From contig JAESUZ010004131.1 in assembly GCA_017311185.1 (NCBI GenBank), forward strand, positions 424,771 to 488,770: a stretch of DNA of 64,000 nucleotides, in the 5' to 3' direction. Numbering within the stretch: the stretch's first letter is position 1; the number at the start of each line of letters is the position of its first letter. Source of the stretch: Proteles cristata cristata (taxonomy: Eukaryota; Chordata; Mammalia; Carnivora; Hyaenidae). Positions 1 through 10,815 of the stretch are shown here, one piece after another. The position numbers and the translations under genes were made by a program. The notes under the pieces are model-generated. The model was given only the letters and a program-made list of their open reading frames with translations. It was not told where the DNA came from and did no database searches.

Positions 1-497
1 TTTCCTGTGGCGCGTGCGGAGCATGAGGGGAGAGGAAGCATCACAAGGAGGTCGCGTTTGAAATGGGCTTTGAAGAAAACCTGGAATTTCATCAGGGGGC
101 AGAGGAGTGGGATGGCGACATTCTAGGCCAGCGGCCAAGGAAGCGAATTTCTCCTGTTCAGCATCATGGTGTAAGGCCAGGGAGAAGACTCATGTCTTCA
201 AAATACTGGTCTCTGCAGTGGAGAGTAGGGAAGGCCCAAAGTTGACAACGTTTTGGAGGTGAGATGTACAAGCATATGACTATAGGCAGTTTTGCTTAAG
301 TTTAAGATCACTGATGAGGCCAGAGGTGGATGCAGAACCTCGGTCTCCACTGTACCCTGAGCTTTGCTTTTCACATGACAAACTGACTCCTAATATACTG
401 CTGTCACTAGAAAGTAGTTTCTGTCACATCTCAGAATTGTGATAGACTCCGTGTTACACAGTAAATCAAGAAATAAATCAAGAACAGGAAGACTTCA
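1..497. other. Unique sequence, no feature seen
   Basis: This stretch is not recognisably repetitive. Short open frames occur, but none has a domain, a codon-bias signal or splice context that would support a gene. Confidence 0.5.
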
Positions 498-732
498 GGG
501 GCTCCTGGGGGGCTCAGTCACTTAAGCGTCCAGTTTCAGCTCAGGTCATGATCTCATGGTTTGTGGGCTCAAGCCCTGTGTTGGGCCCTGTGCTGACAGC
601 TCAGAGCCTGGAGCCTGCTTCCGATTCTGTGTCTCCCTCTCTCTGCCCCTTCCCTGCTCATGCTCTGTCCCAGTCTCTCTCTCTCTCTCTCAAAAATAAA
701 TACACATTAAGCATTTTTTTAATAAAAAAAAA
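498..732 (+). mobile_element. Felid tRNA-Lys SINE (SINEC_Fc-like)
   Basis: The head (gggctcctggggggctcag) matches the carnivore SINE A-box region. The body contains gctgacagctcagagcctgg, then a CT-rich stretch, caaaaataaata and an A-rich tail. The flanks share aagacttcag just before the head (about 488-497) and just after the tail (739-748), consistent with a target-site duplication from L1-driven retrotransposition. The copy has many substitutions and lacks the GACTGCCAG form seen in the younger copies, so it is of intermediate age. Confidence 0.93.
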
Positions 733-1009
733 AGAACAAAGACTTCAGAAAACCCTATTTGTCAGATGACATCAAGTGTTGGACTTCCATCTATGTGAGT
801 TTTGAAAATAATCCCAATGTACCATTTTAACTGCTATGGTTTAAGTTATATGTTTCTTTTCTGCTGGAAATACTTTCAAAAAGTGTTTATTTTCCTGCCC
901 TATTAAATATAACGTACTAAAAGTGATAAAACCCTCCTTTGTAAAATCATTATCATCCTAGAGAACATCAATTGTGCTGTAGGCCCTCATGTTTTATTAA
1001 GCTACACAT

Positions 1010-1105
1010 TTATTTATATTAATGTAATAAGCATCTACAGTGTGCTTGCTGTGTGCCAGGTACTGTTTCAAATGCTTTATAATTGAGTCATGTCATCTTT
1101 ATGAG
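1010..1105 (-). mobile_element. MIR fragment
   Basis: The stretch agcatctacagtgtgcttgc, gtgtgccaggtactgtttca and atgctttataattgagtcat follows the reverse complement of the 3' half of the ancient MIR SINE. It is heavily diverged and the edges are approximate. Confidence 0.6.
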
Positions 1106-1527
1106 GCTGAGACATTTCTCATCTGTATGCCGTGTACCGCCTCACATAAGAACTCTATTCCTTTTCCTCCTTTCAGTCTGTGGTTTCTTATCCCTAGCTC
1201 TTCACCATGGCGAATTCGTTTTATCAGCCACAGCAAACCAAATAACAGCTTATTAAAATTGAGTATTAAATAAAAGTGTGCAAGTTTCTAGAGGATGGTC
1301 TTCTAAAAAGCATGGAAGATTTTGTTCCTAAATTTTGCGCCGCCAATTTTTGCTATTCAGAGATCGTCTTAATGTGGTCCCGAGTTCTTGGCTGTGTTCA
1401 AAGATGTCAGATAAATAATGTTTAGGTATATGAGGAGCCACTTTAATTATGCAGCTCAAGGAAGTACAAACTTTTAACTTCGGAGTCATGGATGCTGACC
1501 TTCAACATGACCCTGGACAATTCACAT
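1106..1527. other. Unique sequence, no feature seen
   Basis: AT-rich single-copy-looking DNA. I see no repeat, gene or regulatory element that can be supported. Confidence 0.45.
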
Positions 1528-1596
1528 ACATACTACAACTCATTCTCAACATTTCAACATCTAACTTTGAAATGTTGAGAATGAGTTGTAGTATGT
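1528..1596. repeat. Perfect 30-bp inverted repeat with 9-nt loop
   Basis: Bases 1528-1557 are the exact reverse complement of 1567-1596, separated by the nine bases catctaact. The arms begin acatactacaactcattctc on the left and end gagttgtagtatgt on the right. Pairing stops abruptly at both outer edges. The arms match no transposon end that I know, and no flanking target duplication is visible. As RNA it would form a 30-bp mismatch-free hairpin. A perfect palindrome in neutral mammalian DNA implies recent origin or selection. A replication template switch that copied one arm from the other is the simplest explanation. Confidence 0.97.
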
Positions 1597-2690
1597 TTAT
1601 GAAGCTATAGCAAGAAATCATATGCTTGAAGGGGAAGAAATTCCACGTGAAAAACAGAGGTAGGGCTTCCCTTCAGATATTCAGCAGGCCACTATTATGA
1701 TGACATCTCATTGTGTCCATTGGCACAATCAAAATATTTATAAAACAAATCGTCTCTGTCCTATGAACTCCGTTTAGGAATCAACTGTGTCTCACAGTTT
1801 TGATTGCCTTTCACTCTAGAGATCATCGGATATGTTAATTAGTGTTCTTTTCTTCTGCCTCCAGGTGAAACTTAATTTTAGAAGTAGTCTTAAATCAGGC
1901 TTACCAACCTTTACACATTGATTCTTTAGTTCAGTGCACTTTTTTATTCCAAAGCCAGGAAGAAGGGTCTCTCAGCTGTAGCTTCAGCTTTATGATTCTT
2001 CCCGTTGAAGCCTGGAGTAGAGGCTCCAATCACAGATTTTTATATCCTTGAAACAAGACTGTAAAATTTTATAGCCAGTTGTAGAACCATGGTCTGAAAA
2101 GCCTATTCAAACATTTCAAATATGAACTTCATCATACGGTAGAATTAAGAGTCATTTATTTTCTATCAAAAGCATCATAAACAGCTCCATACCTCATAGT
2201 AAATCAGGAAACCAGATTACCAGGGAAGGTACTGGGCCTACTAGTTTGGCTGCTGGAGCTGTTTCAAAAACTGCTGGATGACCTCCAAAGGCCCCTCCAC
2301 TTCAAAACACTCCCTTTCTTTTCAGCAAGTCATGACTTATGACCGGGTCTTGGGCAACTCAATCCACGGCCATCTGCAAGAGAGCAATCCATTTCCAGAT
2401 CATTAGGAAAATTACCAAGCCTAGCACTTAGTTGAAATAATGGCCAGAAAATGCTGGAGGTGGGAAATGTGGGGAAGAAGGAACAAATGTACTGAGAGGA
2501 AATTGCACCTAGAAACGATGCGTGAGCTAGCATGAGTAAGGACATCCGAAACGGTACGATACTCTGCACACTTGAACCAGTATGATTCAGAGACCTTGAT
2601 GCAAACCTCCATAAGCAGATGCCGAATACCTTATTTAAGGTATATCTCTAAGCCGTGTAATGTCTTTCCAGTTTTCTAACAATATTAATC
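1597..2690. other. Unique sequence, no feature seen
   Basis: No repeat family is recognised. Short open frames on the minus strand (2330-2612) lack any domain and are treated as chance. Confidence 0.45.
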
Positions 2691-2865
2691 CTACTTCATT
2701 CAATTTATTCATTCAACAGTTTTTTTCTTTTTAATTCTTGTATGTGTTAGTCACTCTGCCGAGCTCTGGGGATGACTATAGGATACATGCCCTCATGAGC
2801 CAATTACAGTAGCAGAGTGTGTACAACAAACAAATCAGAAATAATTTTGTTAGCTTCTACATAGA
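2691..2865 (-). mobile_element. L2 3'-end fragment (ancient)
   Basis: The order attcattcaacag, then a ctctgccgagctctggggat segment, then tgccctcatgag and acaacaaacaaatcag follows the reverse complement of the L2 LINE 3' end. Divergence is high, so the family call is moderate. Confidence 0.5.
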
Positions 2866-2945
2866 AATTAGCACGAATGTTACTTTAGATTGGGTGGGCA
2901 AGGAGATTTTATTTGAAATAAATGTCAGTTAAGAAGAAGCCAGTG

Positions 2946-3168
2946 TGGAGCACGTGGGTGGCTCAGTCAGTTAAGCCTCCGACTTCAGCTCAGGTCATGA
3001 TCTCACAGTTCGTGGGTTTGAGCCCCGCGTCGGGCTCTGTGCTGACAGCTCAGAGCCTGGAGTCTGTTTCAGATTCTGTGTCTCCCTCTCTCTCTCTGAC
3101 CCTCCGCTGCTCATGCTGTCTCCCTCTCTCTCAGAAATAAGTAAAACATTAAAAATTTAAAAAAAAGA
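2946..3168 (+). mobile_element. Felid tRNA-Lys SINE, mixed-subtype copy
   Basis: A full SINE from the ggtggctcagtcagttaag head to the A-rich tail. Flanking copies of aagaagaagccagtg (2931-2945) and aagaagaaaccagtg (3171-3185) are a near-perfect target-site duplication. The middle has the GCTGACAGCTCAG form, while the 3' half has ctgaccctccgctgctcatg and cagaaataagtaaaacatta, which are typical of the other subtype in this window. It may therefore be a chimera or an intermediate source lineage. Confidence 0.93.
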
Positions 3169-3186
3169 AGAAGAAGAAACCAGTGC

Positions 3187-3490
3187 AGAATAGGGGGAAG
3201 GGGGTCAGAAGGTACAAAGACAAGTAAGCACCGGGTTGTGACCATGGCTGACACTGCTGCATGATGTATACGAAAATTGTGAGGAAAGTAGATCCCAAGA
3301 GTTCTCATCACATGGAAAAATATTTTTCTGTTTTCTTCTTTCTCTTTTTATTGTTTCTATATGAGATAATGGATGCTCACTAAACTTGCTGTGCTAAGCC
3401 TTTCACAATCTATGTAGGTCAACCCATGATGCTGTATACCTTCAATCTATGCAATGATATATGTCAGTCATACCTCAATAGAACTTGGGA
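3187..3490 (+). mobile_element. L1 3' end (L1M-type)
   Basis: The sequence follows the 3' end of an old L1 in sense: gtcagaaggtacaaag, gtagatcccaagagttctca, then tttcacaatctatg, ctgtataccttcaatctatg and gtcatacctcaataga near the end. No coding remains. The SINE at 2946-3168 lies just upstream. Confidence 0.75.
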
Positions 3491-3494
3491 GAAA

Positions 3495-3779
3495 AGGAAG
3501 CCAGGTATATGGAGGCTAGAGGGAGAAGCAGTGCAGAATCCCTGGGCCAGGGAGGAGCAGAAGAAACTTCTAGGAACTTCGAGAAGCAAATGTGCTCAGA
3601 GCTTAGTGTGCAAATGGCAATGGCATGATTTGAGGTGGAAAAGCAGGCAAAGCCAGGTACTATATCGTGTCAGAGTCACGGTAAAGGACTCTGATGTTAT
3701 TCTATGTGAACTTAATTCTATAGTAAAAGCGTGACTGAGTATAACACAATAGCGTTTAGTAAAAAAAAAAAAAAAAAAA
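3495..3779 (-). mobile_element. L2 fragment (ancient) followed by A19 run
   Basis: The segment acggtaaaggactctgatgt, then tattctatgtgaactta, resembles the reverse complement of the L2 coding-to-3' region. The match is weak. A run of 19 A occupies 3761-3779. The plus-strand frame 3426-3734 through this piece has no domain and is not considered a gene. Confidence 0.4.
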
Positions 3780-3925
3780 CTGTGTCTTCAGATAAATATT
3801 CGTGAAATACACACTGAAGTACAACACTTCCTCGCTCACAGATCTGCTGCTCCCCAAATAAAATGACCCCCCCCAGGCTTTGAGGGTAGAGTCCTTCAGC
3901 ACATCATGTTCGACGTGTCTCTTCC

Positions 3926-4258
3926 GTCTCTGACGATGTGTTCTGTGAGCCCGTCACCCCACTGCACTCGACATCCCCTGAACACATGTTCCACTTTTCT
4001 GTGCTCAAGCAGCTCCTCTCTCCCCTCCCCGCCCTGACATCCGCCTGCTGAAATCCTACCCATCCTTTCAGATCCAGCTTAAAGGCCACCTGTTCCATCA
4101 AGCCTCCCCTTCTCCCTCTGCCAGAATTTTATCTTTCCTTCCTCTATCCTCCCAAAGGACTTTCCACCTCTCTTAGAGTGCTTACCACACACTGCCTTGA
4201 ACTGTAACTATTTATGCACATCACTGTCCCCCATGAGTCCAACCTCCTAAGGTTCAGC
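3926..4258 (+). mobile_element. L2 fragment (ancient LINE)
   Basis: CT-rich sequence in the order expected of the L2 sense strand: tgctgaaatcctacccatcc, ttcagatccagcttaaaggc, cacctgttccatcaagcctc, then gcttaccacacactgccttg and actatttatgcacatcactg. The frame is broken by stops and the copy is inactive. Confidence 0.6.
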
Positions 4259-4554
4259 TAAATGGCACTTAGGAGTTTATGACCCCGTAGAGTGCATGGA
4301 AGAGACAGTTCACCCTTAGGTGACAAAGGAAGTGACAGAGGTGCTGCAGATGTAACATAAAGAGAATGGAAAGCGGAGATTATGATCAGGAACAAGGCAA
4401 ATAACTATGATTTTAAAATACTCTGAATAGACTGTATGCTTCAAGGTTTAGATTTCCGAAAAGTAATTCAGGCAACATATTCATCCCAAGCTGACCTCAC
4501 TTTTGAAACACAACTGCTACTTAGTAAAGATACAGTTGTCTAATAAGAAAACAG

Positions 4555-4690
4555 ATCTGGTACTGGCTCTTCTAACCAGCCGCATGACCTTGTACAAAGT
4601 TTGCTTAACCTCAGAGTCTACAGTTTTTCAATATGAAAAATAAACATGGTCTTCACCGCTCTGCTTTTCTGTGAATACGTCAAACGTTAT
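4555..4690 (+). mobile_element. MIR fragment
   Basis: The order tctggtactggctcttctaa, gccgcatgaccttgtacaaa, then cttaacctcagagtctacag and ttcaatatgaaaaataaaca follows the MIR core and downstream part in sense. Confidence 0.6.
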
Positions 4691-5009
4691 ACTGATGTTT
4701 GGTGACTGGATGCATTCCTCCATTACCTCTGCAACAACATGAAGGCCGTGCCTTCAGCATCTCCCCTGGTGAAGAGACCGTAAGAGGGGTCTTAGTTTGG
4801 GTAATCCCAGAAGCAGACCCTGCGCCAAGGATTCAAGTGCAAGCAAGGTATTGGGAAGTGAGCTAGGGAAAGCAAGACATTTTGTGGTCCTCTTGACTAA
4901 GAAGGCTGCCATTCATTATAGTATAGTTCAGTCGAATCTAAACATAACATCCGTAAATTCTGTGGTGTCTACACACGGCACACAATGCGGTGAATAAGAA
5001 TAATGTATT

Positions 5010-5260
5010 AAAGCTTATCTATTTACCTGGAAAAATACTCATGAAAGTGACAACACAAGTTAAAAACTTTTGAACATAAGCATGTGTATATAAATATGCA
5101 TAAAAGTCTGGAAGGAAATATTTATACACAGAGTGTAAATTTTAGCAGAAGTTATTTTTGGGTGGGAGGTTTCTCCGGGATTTTATTTTCCACTCATGTC
5201 TACCTTTTCATTTGTCTCTGACATGTTCCGTCGAACAATTTAACTTTAGAATAGCAAAAA
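5010..5260 (+). mobile_element. L1 3' end (old L1M-type)
   Basis: The string gcataaaagtctggaaggaa, followed by tatttttgggtgggagg and a ttttattttccactc tail, matches the common 3' end of old L1 copies. It is non-coding and diverged. Confidence 0.55.
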
Positions 5261-6799
5261 ATAATCATACCCAAGAGTAGGATCAAATAATCAGACTAGA
5301 GAATAAAATCAATGGAATCCAGAAATATCTAGAATATATGTCATATCTGTTTCCAGAATTCTCCACTGACTGCTTTAATGACTGATGTGTATTTTTCTGC
5401 AGTCTCTGATTTGTCCAGTTTCATTCACTTTCAGTAGAAGAGTGGGCTGACTGGAACCTTAGAAGGACATTTTCAAACATGTAGTTTCTTTGCCTGAGGC
5501 AGCTCTAGAGATGGAGTAAATCACTGAAATCAACACACTTGAACTTCATTCTTTAAGAGCCATCTTATTCATAGTGAGATAAATGTTTTTTCAGCTCTCT
5601 TTGAAGGAAGCAGCATATGAAGGTTGAAGGCTGCCCCACCCCAACTCTGTATTCTCGAGAAAATCACCACGAATGTGTAGCGTTTAGTTATTATTTTCCT
5701 TTGGGATTGGGAGCCTGGCTTATGGGTCCTTCCTGGGCCTTTCTCCTCAGGCCCACCTCCTTCCTTACACACAAGCCATCAGGCACTGGGTATCTTTTCT
5801 GCTAGTAATCACAGCCCTGGACAAGTTTCTGCACTTGGAGAATTCACTAAGCATAGAGAAGGTATGATAAAGAGAAAGAAATGTGTGTTAAGGTTACTCG
5901 GTGAGAAGTGTAAAGATCTGCTTGTTCTTTATAGAGAAGGGAGTCAGCATCCATTTCTGCTAAGCAGCAGCAGGAGGAAGTCAAATTAGATTAATTACCT
6001 AGAATAAAAATGGACTTGTACTTTTGCTAGTAATGAATTTCTAGTCCAGAGAACTTTGCAAGTATTAATAGCATGCTAGTTCTTGGCAGATGATAATCAT
6101 TAGTGAGCAAGGAACTCTATCCTCCTGAGATGATTTAGCTTTGTCACTATGTAGTAATCTTTGTCTTCATGTTATGTTGAGGCAGGGAGAAATTTCCCTT
6201 CAATCTGCTTGTGAAGCATAACAGTTTCTAGGATAAGTCGGAGGGAGGGCTTCCTGCTCTAATTATGTGTGGGTTTTGTTTGTTTTTAATGTGGGTTCTG
6301 AATTAAATATAGTAAAATTCTAAAGTCTTTACTTTGAGGACCCAAGTGGGAAAATTGTTCTGAGAAGGAGCTCAGTCGATGCAAATTCTTGGTAGATGTT
6401 CAAGCTTCCTCCCTGCTAGTACTCTTCAGTCCGTGTTCTTGAAACGCAGGATTAGCCTTATTCCTGGGTAGAATAGGCTGCCATGTATCCATTGCGAACT
6501 TCTGAGGGGTCTGTCAACAGCTAGGAACTTTATTTCTATTTCTTTAATCCCAAACTGTTGTCTCTGTTAAGTACATCTCCCCTAGGAGAAAGAATAGTGT
6601 TTAATCTATTTTTCACTGTTTTTCAGTCTGATATTAACCCCTTCGTCCACTGAATTGCATGTGACGACAACAGTTAAGGGTGGGAAGCTGAAGGCAGCCT
6701 TCACACCCTGTGTAGGCACAACCCTGAGAGTGAGCACCTCCCTAAACGTTGCACCCAGGCAGCTCACCTGCTTCACCCCAGTCCCAGCCCTGACATGAA
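5261..6799. other. Unique sequence, no feature seen
   Basis: No repeat or gene is recognised. Overlapping short frames on both strands at 5569-5805 have no recognisable domain. Confidence 0.4.
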
Positions 6800-6990
6800 G
6801 GTTATGCTTACGTAGCACACAAAGAAGACTTTACCTGGATTGTCTAATTTGATCCTCACCACCGTCTCATGAAATCAAGCAAATGTGATACGGAACCTAC
6901 ATCTGTAGGTAAAGATCTTGCAGTTAATAGATAGATTGGAGCCTACAGCTTTATTTTAATGCCATGCTGTCTGTACTAAGCCACATTCTT
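6800..6990 (-). mobile_element. MIR fragment
   Basis: The order gtctaatttgatcctcacca, atctgtaggtaaagatcttg, gagcctacagctttatttta and atgccatgctgtctgtacta follows the reverse complement of MIR. Edges are approximate. Confidence 0.6.
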
Positions 6991-7293
6991 TTTTCCAAAT
7001 GGAAGGGAAACTACAGAAATGGGAAAGACCAAAAAAATGTCTGCAGTACTCCGTGCGTATTCTTGTTCAGGTAGCAGGAGGGAAGGGGACAGCCATGGGT
7101 CTAGACGATTCAGCGTCAGAACAAGCGGTGATGCAGAGTTAAATGGACATGAAGGGTATGAAGGAAGAAAGCAGGCCGAAGGGAATGGAAGGAGGTGGTT
7201 TAGAAGTCTGAACTGATGTAGCGCATACCTTGGTCATCAGTGCAAAATTATAGAAGACAATTCAGTTCCTGTTGTTTGAATGGAGCACTTGCC

Positions 7294-7334
7294 TCAAAAA
7301 AAAAAAAATATATATATATATAATAAAATAATAA
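7294..7334. repeat. A-rich and (TA)n low-complexity tract
   Basis: A run of A is followed by about nine TA units and then taataaaataataaa. It may be a decayed retroelement tail, but no attached body is recognisable. Confidence 0.8.
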
Positions 7335-7929
7335 AGGCACTGACACTGCAGGTATATTTGGTGCAGCCTGTGCAGGGAAAACTCCTGGTGTGAATGTTTG
7401 GCGAAATAGGAACATTGGCAATTTCTCATTCGCTATGTGTCACGTCTTTTAATTCTTCCAAAATGATATCTGCATTTTTATGTGGTTGGATACTTCTGAC
7501 GTCTGCCCAGTCTTGAACATATTCTTATCCTCTTTTGCCCCTTTTTCCTCCATGAAATGAATGCATATCATGCAGAATAAGCAACATTTTCTGCAGTTAA
7601 GGATTATTTCCCAAGTGTCACATTCCAGAAATTGTACTTTCAAATGGTAATTAGTGTAGTTATAGATTATAAGACAATGTGCAGGTAGATACAAGGAAAT
7701 AATATTTTTAGGACTTACCCAGGCCAAGCAAAATCCTAAAATCCCATAAGGGGAGATTATCATCATCATCAAAATAAAGTATGCTGAGGAGGAGAAACAA
7801 AGTACAAAGAGGTCTTATAGAACATATCTAAAGTGGGACGGGGTGGGGTGGGGGGGAATGTCAGCAGTGGAATCCAGATTTTCCTAGATTCTATTCATCC
7901 TTTGGAGTTCAAGAACAAATATATAGAAA
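7335..7929. other. Unique stretch containing a G-quadruplex motif at 7835-7856
   Basis: No gene is recognised. Bases 7835-7856 carry four G runs (GGG, GGGG, GGGG, GGGGGGG) separated by AC, T and T, meeting the classic rule for an intramolecular G-quadruplex with very short loops. Confidence 0.75.
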
Positions 7930-8035
7930 AGTTGAATCACTATGTTGTACTCCTGAAGCTCATGTGACATTGTGTGTCAGCTATGCTCAAAGAAAAAAAT
8001 CTAAAGAGGAAAAAAAAGACAAAAGAAAAACATAC
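7930..8035 (+). mobile_element. L1 3' terminus (old L1MA/MB-type)
   Basis: gttgaatcactatgttgtac, tcctgaagctcatgtgacat and tgtgtgtcagctatgctcaa, followed by an A-rich tail, match the end of the L1M 3' untranslated region. Only the last hundred bases or so are recognisable. Confidence 0.75.
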
Positions 8036-8151
8036 AAATATTTGGTCCTTGGTTCAAAGAAGAGAAGAACATATAACAGATTTCTTAATAAAGTTTTATT
8101 CATATGAGACAATAAGAATCCAACATTTTTAATTCTTGTAATGAATTATAG

Positions 8152-8324
8152 CAGTGGTTTTCAAAGTGTGGTTCACTGACCAATATCATCAGTATCACCT
8201 GAAAACTTGTTAGAACGGCAAATTCTCACCCCCGCCCAGACCTCCTGAATCAGAGATCTGGGGATGAAGCCCAGAAATCATGCTTTAATGAGCCTTCACA
8301 CGACTCTGAAGTTTGAGGACCACT
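8152..8324 (+). mobile_element. MER5A-type hAT-Charlie element
   Basis: It starts cagtggttttcaaagtgtgg and ends tgaagtttgaggaccact, which are imperfect terminal inverted repeats of a MER5-family non-autonomous hAT transposon. The internal segment cctcctgaatcagagatctg followed by gggatgaagcccagaaatca fits the family. It has no coding capacity. The flanking 8-bp duplications have decayed. Confidence 0.8.
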
Positions 8325-8607
8325 TTATTACAGAATCTCCTTATAAGCTCCAAATAGATATCTATTGAAGGGTTTACTTGAAGTATTAATATTAAAGCTT
8401 TAGTTTGGAGAACAACCAAAATCAATTATATATTAATACTAATTTATTTTGTAGTTAATACCTTTTCAAAATTTAAAGACAGAAAAATCTGTATTGAAAA
8501 TTTGATGTCAGAACCCTTATTCAGTCAATACCTATTTATATATGTAAATTAACAGGCATAGGAAAGCTCAATTCCAAGTTTAATTCTTTATCTAGAAAAT
8601 ATTTCAT

Positions 8608-8817
8608 GGGGCACCTGGGTGGCTGTCTGTTAAGTGTTCGACTTTGGCTCAGGTCATGATCTCATGGTTCATAAGTTTGAGCCCTGCATCAGGCTCTGTG
8701 CTGACAGCTCAGAGCCTGAAGCTTGTTTCAGATTCTGTGTCTGCCTCTCTCTCTGCCTTTCCCCCACTTACACCCTGTCTCTCTCTGTCTCGAAAATAAA
8801 TAAATGTTAAAAAAAAA
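8608..8817 (+). mobile_element. Felid tRNA-Lys SINE with exact 16-bp target duplication
   Basis: The head ggggcacctgggtggctgtc shows a short deletion in the A-box region; the rest is a standard body, CT stretch and A-rich tail. The flanks agaaaatatttcatgg (8594-8609) and the identical 16 bases at 8818-8833 are an exact target-site duplication. The GACAGCTC form places it in the older of the two subtypes here. Confidence 0.95.
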
Positions 8818-8869
8818 AGAAAATATTTCATGGCCAAAAATGCTTCCAGAGATCCAAAGCAATACAATT

Positions 8870-9320
8870 GAGAAAGAGAATTTATTTTTAATAAGATATC
8901 AATTAATTATTATTTTTGTATGCATATTATTTATTATATAATACTATTAATGTAATCATATAAATAATATGTAACATTTATATATTATATTTATGTTCAT
9001 ATAGTTTATTTTTATGTTATATTTATCATAATCCCCTTATCTATTCACGTTATTTATATTGTAAAATATAATTATATAAATTATATATAACATATATGTG
9101 TTATTTATTACATTATTTATTATAAGATGCATTGCTTTTATTTTATAAGTAATAAAAATATAAACTAAGTAAAATTAAACTCATTAATTAAACTCATTAA
9201 TTAAATTAAGTAAAATCCAACTCATTTGTGTACCTTCGTTTAACTAAAATTTGATTTAACTAATATTTGATTTAATATACTTTTATTAACATTTTTATGA
9301 GGCTATTAAACTCTCTTGAA
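8870..9320. repeat. AT-rich low-complexity block
   Basis: Almost pure A/T with many TTAT, ATAT and TATTTA words. A 13-bp direct repeat (attaaactcatta) occurs about twice near 9174-9206, and tttgatttaacta-like words repeat near 9240-9275. No retroelement is recognised beneath it. Confidence 0.7.
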
Positions 9321-9473
9321 GCTTTTCAGTAAGAGTCAATTTGATTTAAAATGTTTGGACTTAATATTAGCCACAATCCACTCAGGTTGAGTAACTAGCT
9401 TGAGATCAGGGGCTACTGAATCTCAGAGCTGTGTTACAAACTCGGGCTGTCTGACTTCAGAGTGCATGTTCTG

Positions 9474-9673
9474 TTTTTTTTAATGTTTATTTATTTTGAG
9501 AAAGAAGGTGCTAGCAAGGAAGGGGCAGAGAGACAAGGAGAGACAATCCCAAGCAGGCTCCGTGCTGTCAGCATGGAGCCCAGTACAGGACTCGAACTCA
9601 CAAACTGTGATACCATGATCTGAGTCAAAATCAAAAGAGTCAGACACCTAACGGAGAGTCACTCAGGAGCCCC
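9474..9673 (-). mobile_element. Old carnivore tRNA-Lys SINE
   Basis: Minus-strand copy: poly(T), aatgtttatttattttgaga, a purine-rich stretch, atcccaagcaggctccgtgc, and an ending in gtcactcaggagcccc. It is diverged throughout, unlike the young copies. Flanking agagtgcatgttct (9460-9473) and agagttcatgatct (9674-9687) are a decayed target duplication. Confidence 0.9.
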
Positions 9674-9687
9674 AGAGTTCATGATCT

Positions 9688-10649
9688 TAACTAGCAGGCT
9701 ATCCCCTCCTTTATTTCAAGTTTTTAAATGCAGATATTTATATAATATAGACAATATCTTGAATACTTTACAACAAACTTTGCATAGAAAATTATGTATG
9801 TAGTAGTAATTAACAAGTTGAGACAAGTGTCTCCATACATGTTTTGTCAAAGAGAGTTCTCAGTTGTTTAAACAAGAACTTATATCTTGATGTAGCATTC
9901 CAACAAGTGAAAATATTTGTTGATGATTGGTATGAAGAGAAAGCTTGCGAAAATTCAAACAATTTTTATTTTCAATAGGCTAAGAAGAGAGATTTAACAA
10001 AAGCCTAACTTATCTATTCATGTTCCATCCTTACATAGATATTACTGTGAAATATTTTAGCATTGACATGAACTGTTCATAATGTTTTACAGTTGCCCAA
10101 ATTTCAGGCATCTTGGACAGAAATCTCCATTTTTAGAGGCATACTGGCTTAGGTTTCTTTGAGTCTCGTGAAGAACAACAGCATGTATGGCTGACACTAG
10201 CTATTCTACTTTTTTAGTTGCTCTTTGTACTACCATATGGACGAGTATGGTCCCAAGGATGGATTTGAAGGCAAAGTATGTCTTCTCCCAAGTACATCTT
10301 CCATCCTTGAAAGTCTACACTGTTCCTCATGTCCTCCCCTTTCCGAGAAATGCCCTTCTAGTTACTTGTCATTTGAGATCCTAACCACACTTCAGACCCC
10401 AAATGATATGCCATTATGCACCGCAACAAAACTTTCCAGGTGATCCCGGACAAAATCCTTCAGAACTCCTTTAGCATTTCGTCCACTCCCATGACATTCA
10501 CACTATAGCTGCCCATGTAGATGTCAACACCTTATGACATTGCAGTTACTCTTGGGGGGCGGGGGGACCACACCTGTCTTCAACATCCTTGCATTTCTAT
10601 AACCGTTGCTGCAGCATCTTGCACAAGGGGAAAAGAATGCTTGCTCAGG
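9688..10649. other. Unique sequence with G-run at 10554-10566
   Basis: No gene or repeat is recognised. The plus-strand frames at 10187-10443 overlap each other and have no domain. Six G, one C and six G lie at 10554-10566. Confidence 0.4.
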
Positions 10650-10815
10650 CATTAGAATTTATTTATAAGGTGCCTTCACCTCAGATATCACTTCATCCTC
10701 ACAGATACCCATGATTAGGCATAATCATGATTCTCTTACAGTACATGACGAATCTGAGCGTAATACTGAGAAAGGATTTGGCTTAGTTTCACTCTTGAGT
10801 TGTGCTTCTTCCAAC
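10650..10815 (-). mobile_element. MIR fragment
   Basis: ttcatcctcacagataccca, a tgattctcttacagtacatg segment and gaatctgagcgtaatactga follow the reverse complement of MIR. Moderate divergence. Confidence 0.6.

Noticed and set aside
3426..3734. 102-codon plus-strand open frame as a possible gene
   Set aside because: It overlaps L1 and L2-like text, has no domain and no upstream signals.
3761..3779. A19 run as the tail of a processed pseudogene
   Set aside because: No gene-like body or target duplication could be found; the upstream text is better read as an L2 relic.
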